64,000 bases of DNA. Source: Pseudomonas sp. MRSN 12121 (lineage in GTDB: Bacteria > Pseudomonadota > Gammaproteobacteria > Pseudomonadales > Pseudomonadaceae). The notes beneath the pieces were generated by a model. The model was given only the letters and a program-made list of their open reading frames with translations, had not been told where the DNA came from and searched no databases. How positions within the stretch are numbered: the stretch's first letter is position 1; each line of letters begins with the position of its first letter. Position numbers and translations under genes: made by a program. Of this stretch, positions 1-8,415 are shown piece by piece. The DNA is taken from contig NZ_CP010892.1 in the NCBI RefSeq assembly GCF_000931465.1, positions 5,479,388 to 5,543,387 on the forward strand, given 5' to 3'.

Positions 1-103
1 CGGCTACCCGGACGGCGTCGCCTTCGCGGTGCTGCTGATGAACCTCGCGGTCCCGGCCCTGGAACGCCTGGCCGCCGCGCCCCGCGAGCCGTCCCTGCCA
101 TGA
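1..103 (+). CDS. rnfD: RnfD, electron transport complex subunit D (3' end only)
   Basis: This is the C-terminal tail of an Rnf/Nqr membrane subunit, cut by the left edge of the window. About 33 residues are visible in the frame whose codons begin at base 2, and they end in a TGA at 101-103. The segment GYPDGVAFAVLLMN is typical of the last helix of RnfD. Its stop overlaps the rnfG start by four bases (ATGA), the usual sign of translational coupling within an rnf operon. RnfD is known to carry a covalently bound FMN, but that part of the protein lies outside the window. The assignment depends partly on the rnfG and rnfE neighbours. Confidence 0.85.
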   Translation, partial: GYPDGVAFAVLLMNLAVPALERLAAAPREPSLP

Positions 104-711
104 GCCGCGCAACGGGCCTGGGCATGCTGCTCCTGCTGGCGGTGGGCGGCGCCTGCGGTACGTTCTTCGTCCAGCAGGTCACAGCGCCGCGTATCGAGTG
201 CGAACAACGCGCCATCCAGGCCCGCGAGCTGTTGCAGATCCTGCCGGCCGAGAGCTACGACAACCAGCCGCTGGATCATCCCCTGCCCCTGGATAACGTG
301 CCGCTGGACCACAGCACGCTGCTCGGCGGTTACCGCGCCAGCCGCAACGGCCAAGCCAGCGCCGTGCTGCTGCGCAGCCAGGTCAGCGGCTATGGCGGCC
401 CGATCGAACTGCTGATCGCGATCACCGCCGATGGCAAGCTGCTGGGCAGCAAACCGCTGAGACACGCCGAGACACCCGGGCTGGGCGCGCGCATCGCCGA
501 ACGCCCCGGCGCCTGGCTGCAAGGGTTTATCGGTAAGTCCCTGGAAGATCCGGGCGACGCGGGCTGGGGCCTGAAAAAGGACCACGGTCAATTCGACCAG
601 ATGGCGGGGGCGACCATCACCTCACGGGCCGTGATCGATGGGATCCACGACAGCCTGCGCTACTTCGACGCGCATCGTGAGCAACTGCTGGGAAATCCTG
701 CCCATGAATAA
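100..711 (+). CDS. rnfG: RnfG, electron transport complex subunit G (covalent FMN protein)
   Basis: RnfG is the membrane-anchored, periplasm-facing flavoprotein of the Rnf complex, which couples electron transfer between ferredoxin and NAD(H) to ion movement. The 203-residue protein has one N-terminal membrane helix (about residues 5-24). Near the C-terminus it has an S/T-GAT-type flavinylation motif, seen here as AGATITSRAV, whose threonine normally carries FMN through a phosphoester bond. It overlaps rnfD by four bases and rnfE by eight. In Pseudomonas the Rnf complex is commonly linked to reductive control of SoxR, and electrons may go there rather than to nitrogenase; that role is family knowledge, not seen here. 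Confidence 0.93.
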   Translation: MSRATGLGMLLLLAVGGACGTFFVQQVTAPRIECEQRAIQARELLQILPAESYDNQPLDHPLPLDNVPLDHSTLLGGYRASRNGQASAVLLRSQVSGYGGPIELLIAITADGKLLGSKPLRHAETPGLGARIAERPGAWLQGFIGKSLEDPGDAGWGLKKDHGQFDQMAGATITSRAVIDGIHDSLRYFDAHREQLLGNPAHE

Positions 712-1297
712 GTCGTCGCCCCTGGGCCAATCGCTGATGCTGGCGCCGCTGATCGGCGCCAGCGACTCGCTGGTCAAGGCCCTCGGCCTGGGCCTGGCGT
801 TCCTCGGCGTGGGCTGCGTGTTCGGCCTGTGCCTGAATGTCCTGCGCCCACGCCTGACTGGCCAGGGCCGGCTGCTCGCCAGTATCCTGCTCAGCGCCAC
901 GCTCACCAGTTGCGCGATACTCGTCGCCCAGGCCTGGGCCCTGGAACTGCAACGACAACTGGCCCTGTACCTGGGCCTGATCGCCGTGCAATGCGTGGTG
1001 CTGGAGCATCAGGATTTTTTCCGGCAGCCCGCACGCTTTCGTTTCGCCGCCCGGTTCTGCCTGTTGCTGATCGCTCTCGGCGCCCTGCGCGAGGCACTCG
1101 GCCACGGCCACATCGGCCAGCACCTGCCGTGGCTGCTGGGCATCACCGACGTCGACTGGCCGGGCTGGGCCCTGGCTTCGCCAGGTGGCTTGCACCTGCT
1201 GACGCTCGCCCCCGGCGGTTTTATCCTGCTGGGGTTGCTGCTGGCCGCGAGGCAAGCCTGGACCGCCTCTTCACACCGATCGCCTTCAAGGAAATGA
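704..1297 (+). CDS. rnfE: RnfE, electron transport complex integral membrane subunit E
   Basis: RnfE is a polytopic inner-membrane subunit of the Rnf complex. The 197-residue product starts with MNKSSPLGQSLMLAPLIGAS and holds several hydrophobic segments across its whole length, consistent with the RnfA/RnfE/NqrD/NqrE fold. I place the start at 704 because an ORF extension upstream would lie wholly inside rnfG. The eight-base overlap with rnfG fits translational coupling. The protein is shorter than enterobacterial RnfE (about 230 residues), and its C-terminal half reads as fairly divergent (Arg- and Leu-rich), which seems common in Pseudomonas Rnf but should be compared. nth follows seven bases later and is probably cotranscribed. 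Confidence 0.85.
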   Translation: MNKSSPLGQSLMLAPLIGASDSLVKALGLGLAFLGVGCVFGLCLNVLRPRLTGQGRLLASILLSATLTSCAILVAQAWALELQRQLALYLGLIAVQCVVLEHQDFFRQPARFRFAARFCLLLIALGALREALGHGHIGQHLPWLLGITDVDWPGWALASPGGLHLLTLAPGGFILLGLLLAARQAWTASSHRSPSRK

Positions 1298-1304
1298 CTC
1301 ACCC

Positions 1305-1943
1305 ATGAATGCCGCAAAACGCCTGGAAATTTTCCGCAGGCTGCACGAAGACAATCCGGAACCGAAAACCGAACTGGCCTACTCGTCGCCCTTCGAGCTG
1401 CTGATTGCCGTGATCCTCTCGGCGCAGTCCACCGACGTCGGGGTCAACAAAGCCACGGCCAAGCTGTTCCCGGTGGCCAATACGCCGGCCGCCATCCACG
1501 CCCTGGGTGTCGAGGGGCTGTCCGAGTACATCAAGACCATCGGCCTGTACAACAGCAAGGCGAAAAACGTCATCGAGACCTGTCGCCTGCTGGTGGAACG
1601 ACACAACGGCGAAGTCCCGCAGACCCGGGAAGAACTCGAAGCCTTGCCGGGCGTTGGCCGCAAAACCGCCAACGTGGTGCTCAACACCGCTTTCCGCCAA
1701 CTGACCATGGCGGTCGACACGCATATCTTCCGGGTGAGCAATCGCACGGGTCTGGCTCCGGGAAAGAATGTTGTGGAGGTGGAACACAAGCTGATGAAGT
1801 TCGTGCCCAAGGAGTTTCTGCTCGACTCTCACCACTGGCTGATCCTGCATGGCCGCTATGTGTGCCTGGCCCGCAAGCCGCGTTGCGGAAGCTGTCGAAT
1901 CGAGGACCTGTGCGAATACAAGCACAAGACCTCCGACGATTGA
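1305..1943 (+). CDS. nth: Endonuclease III (DNA glycosylase / AP lyase)
   Basis: Nth removes oxidised pyrimidines from DNA and nicks the abasic site by beta-elimination, as part of base excision repair. The 212-residue length is standard. The helix-hairpin-helix reads LPGVGRKTANVVL, and its Lys (in GRKTA) is the Schiff-base nucleophile; the catalytic Asp sits in AVDTHIFRV. The C-terminal iron-sulphur loop has the canonical C-x6-C-x2-C-x5-C spacing at Cys187, 194, 197 and 203. It follows rnfE by seven bases, an arrangement shared by enterobacteria and pseudomonads. Confidence 0.98.
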   Translation: MNAAKRLEIFRRLHEDNPEPKTELAYSSPFELLIAVILSAQSTDVGVNKATAKLFPVANTPAAIHALGVEGLSEYIKTIGLYNSKAKNVIETCRLLVERHNGEVPQTREELEALPGVGRKTANVVLNTAFRQLTMAVDTHIFRVSNRTGLAPGKNVVEVEHKLMKFVPKEFLLDSHHWLILHGRYVCLARKPRCGSCRIEDLCEYKHKTSDD

Positions 1944-2050
1944 GCAATTATTGATTTCGATGATGGGTCGATTGAAAAAATCTTTTTTACCAGTCCTGAG
2001 AATATCGATATAAGGAGCGCCAATGGCAGTATCAGCCTGGAGTTGACCTT

Positions 2051-2230
2051 ATGAGTACTGGCAAAGAACAACTGGACGTAGAAGACGACTTCGTCGCCGT
2101 TGAAACCGAAGATGCCGAGCCTGTGGTAGAGGTAGCCAAGACCAACTTGAGCAAACGTCGGACCATCGACAACCTCCTGGAGGAGCGGCGCTTGCAAAAG
2201 CAATTGGCCGATTACGACTTTGATCTCTAG
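2051..2230 (+). CDS. Small acidic protein, PA3496-like family
   Basis: This is a 59-residue protein with an acidic N-terminal half rich in Glu, Asp and Val, and a basic segment (LSKRRTIDNLLEERRLQKQL) before a short acidic tail. It has no signal peptide or membrane segment. Its position directly after nth matches the small Pseudomonas family often labelled PA3496 'putative envelope integrity protein'. That label rests on little evidence and I do not assert a function. An ATG with weak upstream ribosome-binding sequence starts it, and a strong terminator follows immediately, so this reading frame is well bounded. Confidence 0.75.
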   Translation: MSTGKEQLDVEDDFVAVETEDAEPVVEVAKTNLSKRRTIDNLLEERRLQKQLADYDFDL

Positions 2231-2233
2231 TAA

Positions 2234-2266
2234 CAAAAAGCCTCCTTTCACGGAGGCTTTTTTGTT
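2234..2266 (+). terminator. Rho-independent terminator after the PA3496-like gene
   Basis: GCCTCC pairs with GGAGGC across a short TTTCAC loop, flanked by A- and T-runs on the two sides. It lies four bases past the stop of the small gene and can act in both directions. Confidence 0.85.
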
Positions 2267-2322
2267 ACGCCCCATTCTCCTGCAGCAACCTGGCATTCAA
2301 GCCAGCCGCCATCAGCAGGCCT

Positions 2323-2949
2323 TCATGCCAACTGATGGCGCTTGGCGAACTCGATCAGGTCCACCAGCGAGCGAGCATTGAGTTTGCCCAACAAGCGCCT
2401 CTTGTAGGTGCTGACCGTCTTGCTGCTCAAACACAGGCCTTCGGCAATTTCCTTGTTGGTCTGGCCTCCGGCAAGTTGCTTCAAGACCATGAGTTCCCGG
2501 CCGGAAAGGCTCGACAGCATGCCCTCCTCGCTGGCGATGCCCAGGCTCGAGCGCAGGGTATGCAAGGCTTCGTTGGGAAAGTAGCTGTAGCCGGCCAATA
2601 CCGCCCTGACGGCACTGATCAATTCGGTGATGTCCTGTTCCTTGCACACATAACCCGCCGCGCCCGCCTGCATGCAGCGCATGGAAAAAGGACCGGGTAC
2701 TTGCAGGCTCAATACCAGTACTTTGGTCGGCATGGATTTCGAGGCGAGTCGGGCAATAACTTCCAGGCCATCGAGCCTGGGAATACCAATATCAAGAATA
2801 AGGATGTCCGGAACATGTTCATAAGACAGTTTCAGGGCATCCATGCCATTGTCCGCCTCGGCAACAACTTCAAAGCCATGACGCTCCATCAGCATGCGCA
2901 CGGCCAGACGAGTGACGGGATGATCATCTACGATCAAAACTTTCTTCAT
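2323..2949 (-). CDS. NarL/LuxR-type response regulator (EvgA/BvgA-like)
   Basis: This is a 208-residue two-domain response regulator. The N-terminal receiver (residues 1-120) has the acidic pair at VDDH, the phospho-acceptor Asp in LILDIGIPRLDG and a K in the VCKEQD loop. The C-terminal LuxR/GerE helix-turn-helix reads LSGRELMVLKQLAGGQTNKEIAEGL followed by SSKTVSTYKRRLLGKL. This organisation fits EvgA/BvgA relatives, which usually work with hybrid sensor kinases. No kinase lies nearby, so it is an orphan whose partner must be elsewhere. It is transcribed alone from a 340-base upstream region. Its targets are unknown. Confidence 0.9.
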   Translation of the reverse strand: MKKVLIVDDHPVTRLAVRMLMERHGFEVVAEADNGMDALKLSYEHVPDILILDIGIPRLDGLEVIARLASKSMPTKVLVLSLQVPGPFSMRCMQAGAAGYVCKEQDITELISAVRAVLAGYSYFPNEALHTLRSSLGIASEEGMLSSLSGRELMVLKQLAGGQTNKEIAEGLCLSSKTVSTYKRRLLGKLNARSLVDLIEFAKRHQLA

Positions 2950-3243
2950 GGGTAAGTCCAGAGTTCGCTATTGGTTTTAAGCCAGCACCATAACCCAGTC
3001 ATTTGACCCGTGGCATGGCCAGCCCCAGTGCCAGCAGCGCCCAGAGAAGTTCCTTACAAGCAATACGGATTTGCCTTACAAGTTTTTTTAATGAAGTTGC
3101 CGATATATTAAAGTTCGCCTCCCCGCCTACACTTCGTATTGAAGAAAACATACAAAGGAACGTCAGATAAGCCTTGAGACAATCAATGACTGAAATGACT
3201 TAACCAGGCACTTGTCGGCTTTAAACAATTAATCATCCGGCAT
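2950..3243. other. Intergenic region between the response regulator and argG
   Basis: About 290 bases lacking a convincing gene. It is clearly more AT-rich than its surroundings (around 3060-3240), as expected for promoter DNA of the leftward response regulator gene. I see no clear operator and no structured RNA. Confidence 0.5.
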
Positions 3244-3273
3244 AAAAAAGCCCCGCTCATGGCGGGGCTCTTT
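3244..3273 (-). terminator. Rho-independent terminator of argG
   Basis: On the minus strand GAGCCCCGCC pairs with GGCGGGGC around an ATGA loop, followed by a T-run. It lies about 17 bases past the argG stop. Confidence 0.85.
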
Positions 3274-3289
3274 CAAACGACCACAGGTA

Positions 3290-4507
3290 TCAGGACAGTG
3301 TCCGGCCCTTGTTGGCTGCGATACGCATGCGCAGGGCGTTGAGCTTGATGAAGCCCGCCGCGTCCGCCTGGTTGTAGGCACCGCCATCTTCCTCGAAGGT
3401 CGCGATGTTGGCGTCGAACAACGACTGGTCGGACTTGCGACCGGTGACGATCACATTGCCCTTGTACAGCTTCAGGCGAACCACGCCGTTCACATGAGCC
3501 TGGGAAGCGTCGATCATCTGTTGCAGCATCAGGCGCTCCGGGCTCCACCAGTAGCCGGTGTAGATCAGGCTGGCGTACTTGGGCATCAGCTCGTCTTTCA
3601 GGTGAGCCACTTCGCGATCCAGGGTGATCGATTCGATCGCCCGGTGAGCGCGCAGCATGATGGTGCCGCCCGGGGTTTCATAGCAGCCGCGGGACTTCAT
3701 GCCGACATAGCGGTTTTCCACGATGTCCAGGCGGCCGATGCCGTTTTCGCCGCCGATGCGGTTCAGGGTAGCCAGCACGGTGGCCGGAGTCATCTCGACG
3801 CCGTCGATCGCCACGATGTCGCCGTTGCGGTAGGTCAGCTCGATGTAGGTCGGGGTATTGGGAGCCTTCTCCGGGGAGACGGTCCAGCGCCACATGTCTT
3901 CTTCGTGCTCGGTCCAGGTGTCTTCCAGCACGCCGCCTTCATAGGAGATGTGCAGCAGGTTGGCATCCATCGAGTACGGGGATTTCTTCTTGCCGTGACG
4001 CTCGATCGGGATCGCGTGCTTCTCGGCGTAGTCCATCAGTTTCTCGCGGGACAGCAGGTCCCACTCACGCCAGGGAGCGATCACTTTCACGCCTGGCTTC
4101 AGGGCGTAGGCGCCCAGTTCGAAACGAACCTGGTCGTTACCCTTGCCGGTGGCGCCGTGGGAAATGGCGTCGGCGCCGGTTTCATTGGCGATTTCGATCA
4201 GGCGCTTGGCGATCAGCGGACGAGCGATGGAAGTACCCAACAGGTACTCACCTTCGTAGACGGTGTTGGCGCGGAACATCGGGAAGACGAAATCGCGAAC
4301 GAACTCTTCGCGCAGGTCGTCGATATAGATCTCTTTCACGCCCATGGCTTGCGCCTTGGCACGTGCAGGTTCGACCTCTTCGCCCTGACCCAGGTCAGCG
4401 GTGAACGTCACCACTTCACAGTTATAAGTATCCTGCAGCCACTTGAGGATCACCGAAGTGTCCAGGCCGCCGGAATACGCCAGAACGACCTTGTTTACGT
4501 CCGCCAT
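3290..4507 (-). CDS. argG: Argininosuccinate synthase
   Basis: ArgG condenses citrulline and aspartate with ATP to form argininosuccinate, the step after ornithine carbamoyltransferase (argF, about 9 kb away here). The 405-residue length is standard for the short bacterial form. The N-type ATP pyrophosphatase loop is AYSGGLDTSV (residues 9-18), and other family signatures are visible (SHGATGKGNDQVRFE, APWREWD). The start is the ATG at 4507. An ArgR-type operator lies just upstream (4567-4603), indicating arginine repression. Confidence 0.98.
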   Translation of the reverse strand: MADVNKVVLAYSGGLDTSVILKWLQDTYNCEVVTFTADLGQGEEVEPARAKAQAMGVKEIYIDDLREEFVRDFVFPMFRANTVYEGEYLLGTSIARPLIAKRLIEIANETGADAISHGATGKGNDQVRFELGAYALKPGVKVIAPWREWDLLSREKLMDYAEKHAIPIERHGKKKSPYSMDANLLHISYEGGVLEDTWTEHEEDMWRWTVSPEKAPNTPTYIELTYRNGDIVAIDGVEMTPATVLATLNRIGGENGIGRLDIVENRYVGMKSRGCYETPGGTIMLRAHRAIESITLDREVAHLKDELMPKYASLIYTGYWWSPERLMLQQMIDASQAHVNGVVRLKLYKGNVIVTGRKSDQSLFDANIATFEEDGGAYNQADAAGFIKLNALRMRIAANKGRTLS

Positions 4508-4566
4508 GCCATCACTCCACGGGGTTCTACGGAAAGCCGTCGAGTTTACCGATCAATGCGGAAAAT

Positions 4567-4603
4567 TTACAGAGGCGCGACAGCTTATGACGATGAAGCG
4601 ACA
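4567..4603 (-). promoter_or_regulatory. ArgR operator (two direct half-sites) upstream of argG
   Basis: On the minus strand there are two half-sites, TGTCGCTTCATCGTCA and TGTCGCGCCTCTGTAA, whose starts are exactly 21 bases apart. The known P. aeruginosa ArgR pattern is TGTCGC-N8-AA with N5 between tandem copies. The second half-site is exact and the first differs at one base. The site lies 60-96 bases before the argG start. Confidence 0.85.
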
Positions 4604-4636
4604 GATTATGTCGAGCGAGCGACGACGATAGCCGTC

Positions 4637-5545
4637 TCAGGAAGTCGCCGCGGCGTTGGCGGGAGCCGTCGCCTGGGGAGCCGGTTTTTCCACCACCGGG
4701 ACTCGCTCGAGCTGCACATTCACCCGACGGTTCTTCGCTCGGTTCGCGGCATTGGTATTGGGCGCCAACGGGTAGCGTTCGCCATGGAAGCGCATCTCGA
4801 TCTGCGATTCGGGAATGCCGTTGGCCTTGAAGAACTCCATGACCGCCAACGCCCGGCGGCGCGACAGGTCACGGTTGGTCAAGCGATTGCCGCTGTTGTC
4901 CGAATGGCCGTCGAGCTGAATGTGATTGACCGTCGGATCGGCCTTGAGGAACTCGAGCATCACCTGCAACTTCGCCTTGGCCTTGGCATCCAGATCGATA
5001 CCGCCCCCGGGAAAGCCGACCTCCGATTGCCTGACCTGATCGAAATTCATCGGCAGCAACTTGGCGACACAGCGCTGATAGTCGCCATAAGCCTTGCTGA
5101 ACTTGACCGGCAGCAGGCGCACCTCGGACACCCCGCCCTCGCGGGAATAATGGCGAACCACCGGGCTGCGGCCATCTATCAGCCCGCCGATCAGTCGCCC
5201 GGCCTGTAGTTGCGAGCTGTTGAACAGCACATCACCACTGCCGAGCCGCACCGCCCCCAGGTTGATGTCGCCACGTCCCGGCTGCCACGGCGCGGCGGCC
5301 GCGAGCAGCGTGGCCGAACCGCCGGCGAGCATCGGGTTATAAGTCTTGAGGCGGAATGTCGCCTGCTCACCCGCGCGGCGCACGAACTCCCCGGAACCGA
5401 AATCGGTGATCGGCTGGCTCAGACGACACTCGAACTTGTCGCCTTCGACCGTCCACTCAATGCTCTCCAGACGGGTCTGGAAAGTCAGCGCCATCGCGGG
5501 AAAGCTGACAAACACACTGAGCAAGGCTAGATAACGCTGGCGCAC
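4637..5545 (-). CDS. motY: MotY-like flagellar stator-associated protein (OmpA family)
   Basis: MotY forms the T-ring of sodium- and Pseudomonas-type flagellar motors and helps place stators at the peptidoglycan. The protein has a signal peptide ending AMA before LTFQTRLES, a MotY-type N-terminal beta domain, and a C-terminal OmpA-like peptidoglycan-binding domain with the motif HIQLDGHSDNSGN followed by LSRRRALAV. I chose a GTG start at 5545 because GGAG stands eight bases before it and it gives a compact 19-residue signal peptide. An in-frame ATG at 5569 and another at 5584 exist, but with weaker ribosome-binding sequence. Its position between argG and pyrC matches other pseudomonads. Confidence 0.9.
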   Translation of the reverse strand: MRQRYLALLSVFVSFPAMALTFQTRLESIEWTVEGDKFECRLSQPITDFGSGEFVRRAGEQATFRLKTYNPMLAGGSATLLAAAAPWQPGRGDINLGAVRLGSGDVLFNSSQLQAGRLIGGLIDGRSPVVRHYSREGGVSEVRLLPVKFSKAYGDYQRCVAKLLPMNFDQVRQSEVGFPGGGIDLDAKAKAKLQVMLEFLKADPTVNHIQLDGHSDNSGNRLTNRDLSRRRALAVMEFFKANGIPESQIEMRFHGERYPLAPNTNAANRAKNRRVNVQLERVPVVEKPAPQATAPANAAATS

Positions 5546-5702
5546 GGGAGGCTCCACTGACTTGTACATCACGAAAATCGACATGCCTGTTTACGGCATA
5601 CCTTCGGGATATCGGAAGCTTCACGCAAAACTTGATAGCGAGTGCCTGCAAGAGTCTTTTCCGGTAGCATTCACCGGAGTTTGACCCGCCTGGAACCCCC
5701 CA

Positions 5703-6749
5703 ATGTCCGACCGCCTGACCCTGCTGCGTCCCGACGACTGGCATATTCATCTTCGCGATGGTGCCGTGTTGACCAATACTGTCGCGGATGTCGCGCGTAC
5801 CTTTGGTCGCGCCATCATCATGCCTAACCTGGTACCTCCGGTGCGCAATGCCGCTGAAGCCGACGCCTATCGCCAGCGCATCCTCGCTGCACGGCCGGCC
5901 GGCAGCCGCTTCGAACCGCTGATGGTGCTCTACCTGACCGACCGCACCCAGCCCGACGAAATCCGTGCGGCCAAGGCCAGCGGTTTCGTCCATGCCGCCA
6001 AGCTCTACCCGGCCGGGGCGACCACCAACTCGGACTCGGGCGTCACCAGCATCGACAAGATCTTCCCGGCGCTGGAAGCCATGGCCGAAGTCGGCCTGCC
6101 GCTGCTGATCCATGGCGAAGTCACCCGCGGCGAAGTCGATGTGTTCGACCGCGAGAAGCTGTTCATCGACGAGCACATGCGCCGTGTCGTCGAACGCTTC
6201 CCGACGCTCAAGGTGGTGTTCGAGCACATCACCACCCGTGAAGCCGTGCAGTTCGTCAACGAGGCCTCGGCCAACGTCGGCGCGACCATCACCGCCCATC
6301 ACTTGCTGTACAACCGCAACCACATGCTGGTCGGCGGGATTCGCCCGCATTTCTATTGCCTGCCGATCCTCAAGCGCAACGTGCACCAGGACGCGCTGCT
6401 CGAGGCCGCCACCAGCGGCAGCCAGAAGTTCTTCCTCGGCACCGACTCGGCGCCCCATGCCCAGCATGCCAAGGAAGCCGCCTGCGGCTGTGCCGGCTGC
6501 TATACCGCGTACGCCGCGATCGAGCTGTATGCCGAGGCATTCGAGCAGCGCAATGCGCTGGACCAGCTGGAAGCCTTCGCCAGCCTCAACGGCCCGCGCT
6601 TCTACGGCCTGCCCGCCAACACCGATCGCATCACCCTGGTCCGTGAAGAATGGACCGCCCCTGCCAGCCTGCCTTTCGGCGAGCTGACTGTCATCCCGCT
6701 GCGCGCCGGTGAAAAACTGCGCTGGCGCCTGCTGGAGGAACACGCGTGA
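5703..6749 (+). CDS. pyrC: Dihydroorotase (class II)
   Basis: PyrC closes N-carbamoyl-aspartate to dihydroorotate in pyrimidine synthesis. The 348-residue protein has the metal-binding HIH at residues 14-16 (DDWHIHLRDG) and the lysine expected to be carboxylated at residue 100 (AAKLYPAGATTNS). It also has ITAHHLLYNRNHM and GTDSAPHA motifs with the remaining metal ligands. This is the catalytically active class, unlike the pyrC-prime partner of aspartate transcarbamoylase. It overlaps rnt by four bases (GTGA), so the two are translationally coupled. Confidence 0.98.
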   Translation: MSDRLTLLRPDDWHIHLRDGAVLTNTVADVARTFGRAIIMPNLVPPVRNAAEADAYRQRILAARPAGSRFEPLMVLYLTDRTQPDEIRAAKASGFVHAAKLYPAGATTNSDSGVTSIDKIFPALEAMAEVGLPLLIHGEVTRGEVDVFDREKLFIDEHMRRVVERFPTLKVVFEHITTREAVQFVNEASANVGATITAHHLLYNRNHMLVGGIRPHFYCLPILKRNVHQDALLEAATSGSQKFFLGTDSAPHAQHAKEAACGCAGCYTAYAAIELYAEAFEQRNALDQLEAFASLNGPRFYGLPANTDRITLVREEWTAPASLPFGELTVIPLRAGEKLRWRLLEEHA

Positions 6750-7420
6750 GTGAAGACCATTTCGACGACGAGCAGGACGGCCAAGGCGGTGGTGGCTCGC
6801 GTCATCCAATGGCGGCACGCTTTCGCGGTTACCTGCCCGTAGTGGTCGACGTTGAAACCGGTGGTTTCAACTCGGCCACCGATGCCCTGCTGGAAATTGC
6901 CGCGACCATCATCGGCATGGATGAAAAGGGTTTCGTGTTCCCGGAGCACACCCTGTTTTTCCGCGTGGAGCCCTTCGAGGGCGCCAACATCGAGCCGGCG
7001 GCGCTGGAGTTCACCGGCATCAAGCTCGATCACCCACTGCGCATGGCCGTCAGCGAGGAAACCGCGCTGAACGATATCTTCCGCAGCGTACGCAAGGCCC
7101 TGAAGGCCAATGGTTGCAAGCGCGCGATCCTGGTCGGGCACAACAGCAGCTTCGACCTGGGCTTCCTCAACGCGGCGGTCGCGCGGCTGGACATGAAACG
7201 CAACCCGTTCCATCCGTTCTCCAGCTTCGATACCGCAACGCTCGCTGGCCTGGCTTACGGCCAGACCGTGCTGGCCAAGGCGTGCCAGGCCGCCGACATC
7301 GACTTCGATGGCCGTGAAGCGCATTCCGCCCGCTACGACACCGAGAAAACCGCCGACCTGTTCTGCGGCATCGTCAATCGCTGGAAGGAAATGGGCGGTT
7401 GGGAAGACTTCGACGACTGA
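6746..7420 (+). CDS. rnt: Ribonuclease T
   Basis: RNase T is a DEDDh 3'-5' exoribonuclease that trims tRNA 3' ends (CCA turnover) and matures 5S and 23S rRNA. The DEDD motifs are visible: VVDVETGGFN (Exo I), GHNSSFDLGFL (Exo II) and HSARYDTEKTADLF (Exo III with His and Asp). The 224-residue length is typical. The start is a GTG overlapping the pyrC stop, so its expression depends on pyrC translation. A bidirectional terminator follows. Confidence 0.98.
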   Translation: MSEDHFDDEQDGQGGGGSRHPMAARFRGYLPVVVDVETGGFNSATDALLEIAATIIGMDEKGFVFPEHTLFFRVEPFEGANIEPAALEFTGIKLDHPLRMAVSEETALNDIFRSVRKALKANGCKRAILVGHNSSFDLGFLNAAVARLDMKRNPFHPFSSFDTATLAGLAYGQTVLAKACQAADIDFDGREAHSARYDTEKTADLFCGIVNRWKEMGGWEDFDD

Positions 7421-7441
7421 TCCCGTCGTTGATCCACGCGC

Positions 7442-7477
7442 ATAAAAAAACCGGCCCTGGGGCCGGTTTTTTTATGC
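7442..7477. terminator. Bidirectional rho-independent terminator between rnt and the peroxiredoxin gene
   Basis: ACCGGCC pairs with GGCCGGT around CTGG, with A-run and T-run of seven on the two sides, so it can end both convergent transcripts. Confidence 0.9.
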
Positions 7478-7489
7478 GTGAAGCGCGGC

Positions 7490-8092
7490 TTACAGCTTGC
7501 CGGCGTTCTCGCTCAGGTAAGCAGCAACGCCTTCTGGCGAAGCGGTCATGCCCTTGTCGCCCTTCTTCCAGTTGGCAGGGCAGACTTCGCCGTGCTCTTC
7601 GTGGAACTGCAGAGCGTCGACCAGGCGGATCAGCTCTTCCATGTTACGACCCAGTGGCAGGTCGTTGACGATCTGCGAACGCACGACGCCCTTGTCGTCG
7701 ATCAGGAACGCGCCACGGAAAGCCACGCCGCCTTCGGACTCTACGTCGTAGGCCTTGGCGATGTCGTGCTTCATGTCGGCAGCCATGATGTACTGCACCT
7801 GACCGATGCCGCCGGCATTGATCGGGGTGTTGCGCCAGGCGTTGTGAGTGAAGTGCGAGTCGATCGAAACCGCGATCACTTCCACGTTGCGCGCCTTGAA
7901 GTCAGCCATGCGGTGGTCCAGGGCGATCAGCTCGGACGGGCAGACGAAGGTGAAGTCCAGCGGGTAGAAGAACACCAGGCCGTATTTGCCTTTGATGGCC
8001 GAGGACAGGGTGAAGCTGTCGACGATTTCGCCATTGCCCAGGACAGCTGGAACGGTGAAATCAGGGGCTTGTTTGCCTACGAGTACGCTCAT
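7490..8092 (-). CDS. Typical 2-Cys peroxiredoxin (AhpC/Prx family)
   Basis: This cytosolic thiol peroxidase reduces hydrogen peroxide and organic peroxides. The 200-residue protein has the peroxidatic Cys51 in PLDFTFVCPSE and the resolving Cys171 in GEVCPANWKKG, with the C-terminal tail of a sensitive-type Prx. It belongs to the group that includes the Pseudomonas PA3529 protein and differs from the classical ahpC-ahpF pair: there is no ahpF next to it, so the reductant is likely thioredoxin. It starts at ATG 8092 with AGGAGA just upstream and is monocistronic. Confidence 0.95.
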   Translation of the reverse strand: MSVLVGKQAPDFTVPAVLGNGEIVDSFTLSSAIKGKYGLVFFYPLDFTFVCPSELIALDHRMADFKARNVEVIAVSIDSHFTHNAWRNTPINAGGIGQVQYIMAADMKHDIAKAYDVESEGGVAFRGAFLIDDKGVVRSQIVNDLPLGRNMEELIRLVDALQFHEEHGEVCPANWKKGDKGMTASPEGVAAYLSENAGKL

Positions 8093-8347
8093 TGGATATC
8101 TCCTTGTGTGATCGGATGAAGATGAGACCCCGTCCAGTCTGACGCCGCCAGGCGACAGCCCTGTGACGCGATCCCGCTTCGTAAGGACCGCCCATCATAC
8201 ACCTCGTCCTTGAGCTGTCCTTAGTGGTTTTTCGCTCAGCCGGGCCCGGGCAGCCAAAAACCATCCCATTGGAACGCCCCGCCGCCAGGCTGGAAAAACC
8301 GTTCGTCTGCCCGAAACAAGTTCGATTAAAAGCTCGGGGAAACCACT

Positions 8348-8376
8348 TTGACAATCATTCTCGTTAACATTAAGAT
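8348..8376 (+). promoter_or_regulatory. bfd promoter with embedded Fur box
   Basis: A -35 TTGACA (8348-8353) and a -10 TAAGAT (8371-8376) are separated by exactly 17 bases. The spacer carries GACAATCATTCTCGTTAAC (8350-8368), close to the Fur 19-mer core AATCATTATC. Iron-loaded Fur bound here would block RNA polymerase. The arrangement fits the known iron-starvation induction of bfd. Confidence 0.8.
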
Positions 8377-8415
8377 CCGTCGCATTGAGCCATAACCCAG
8401 CGACGGTTCTCACTT

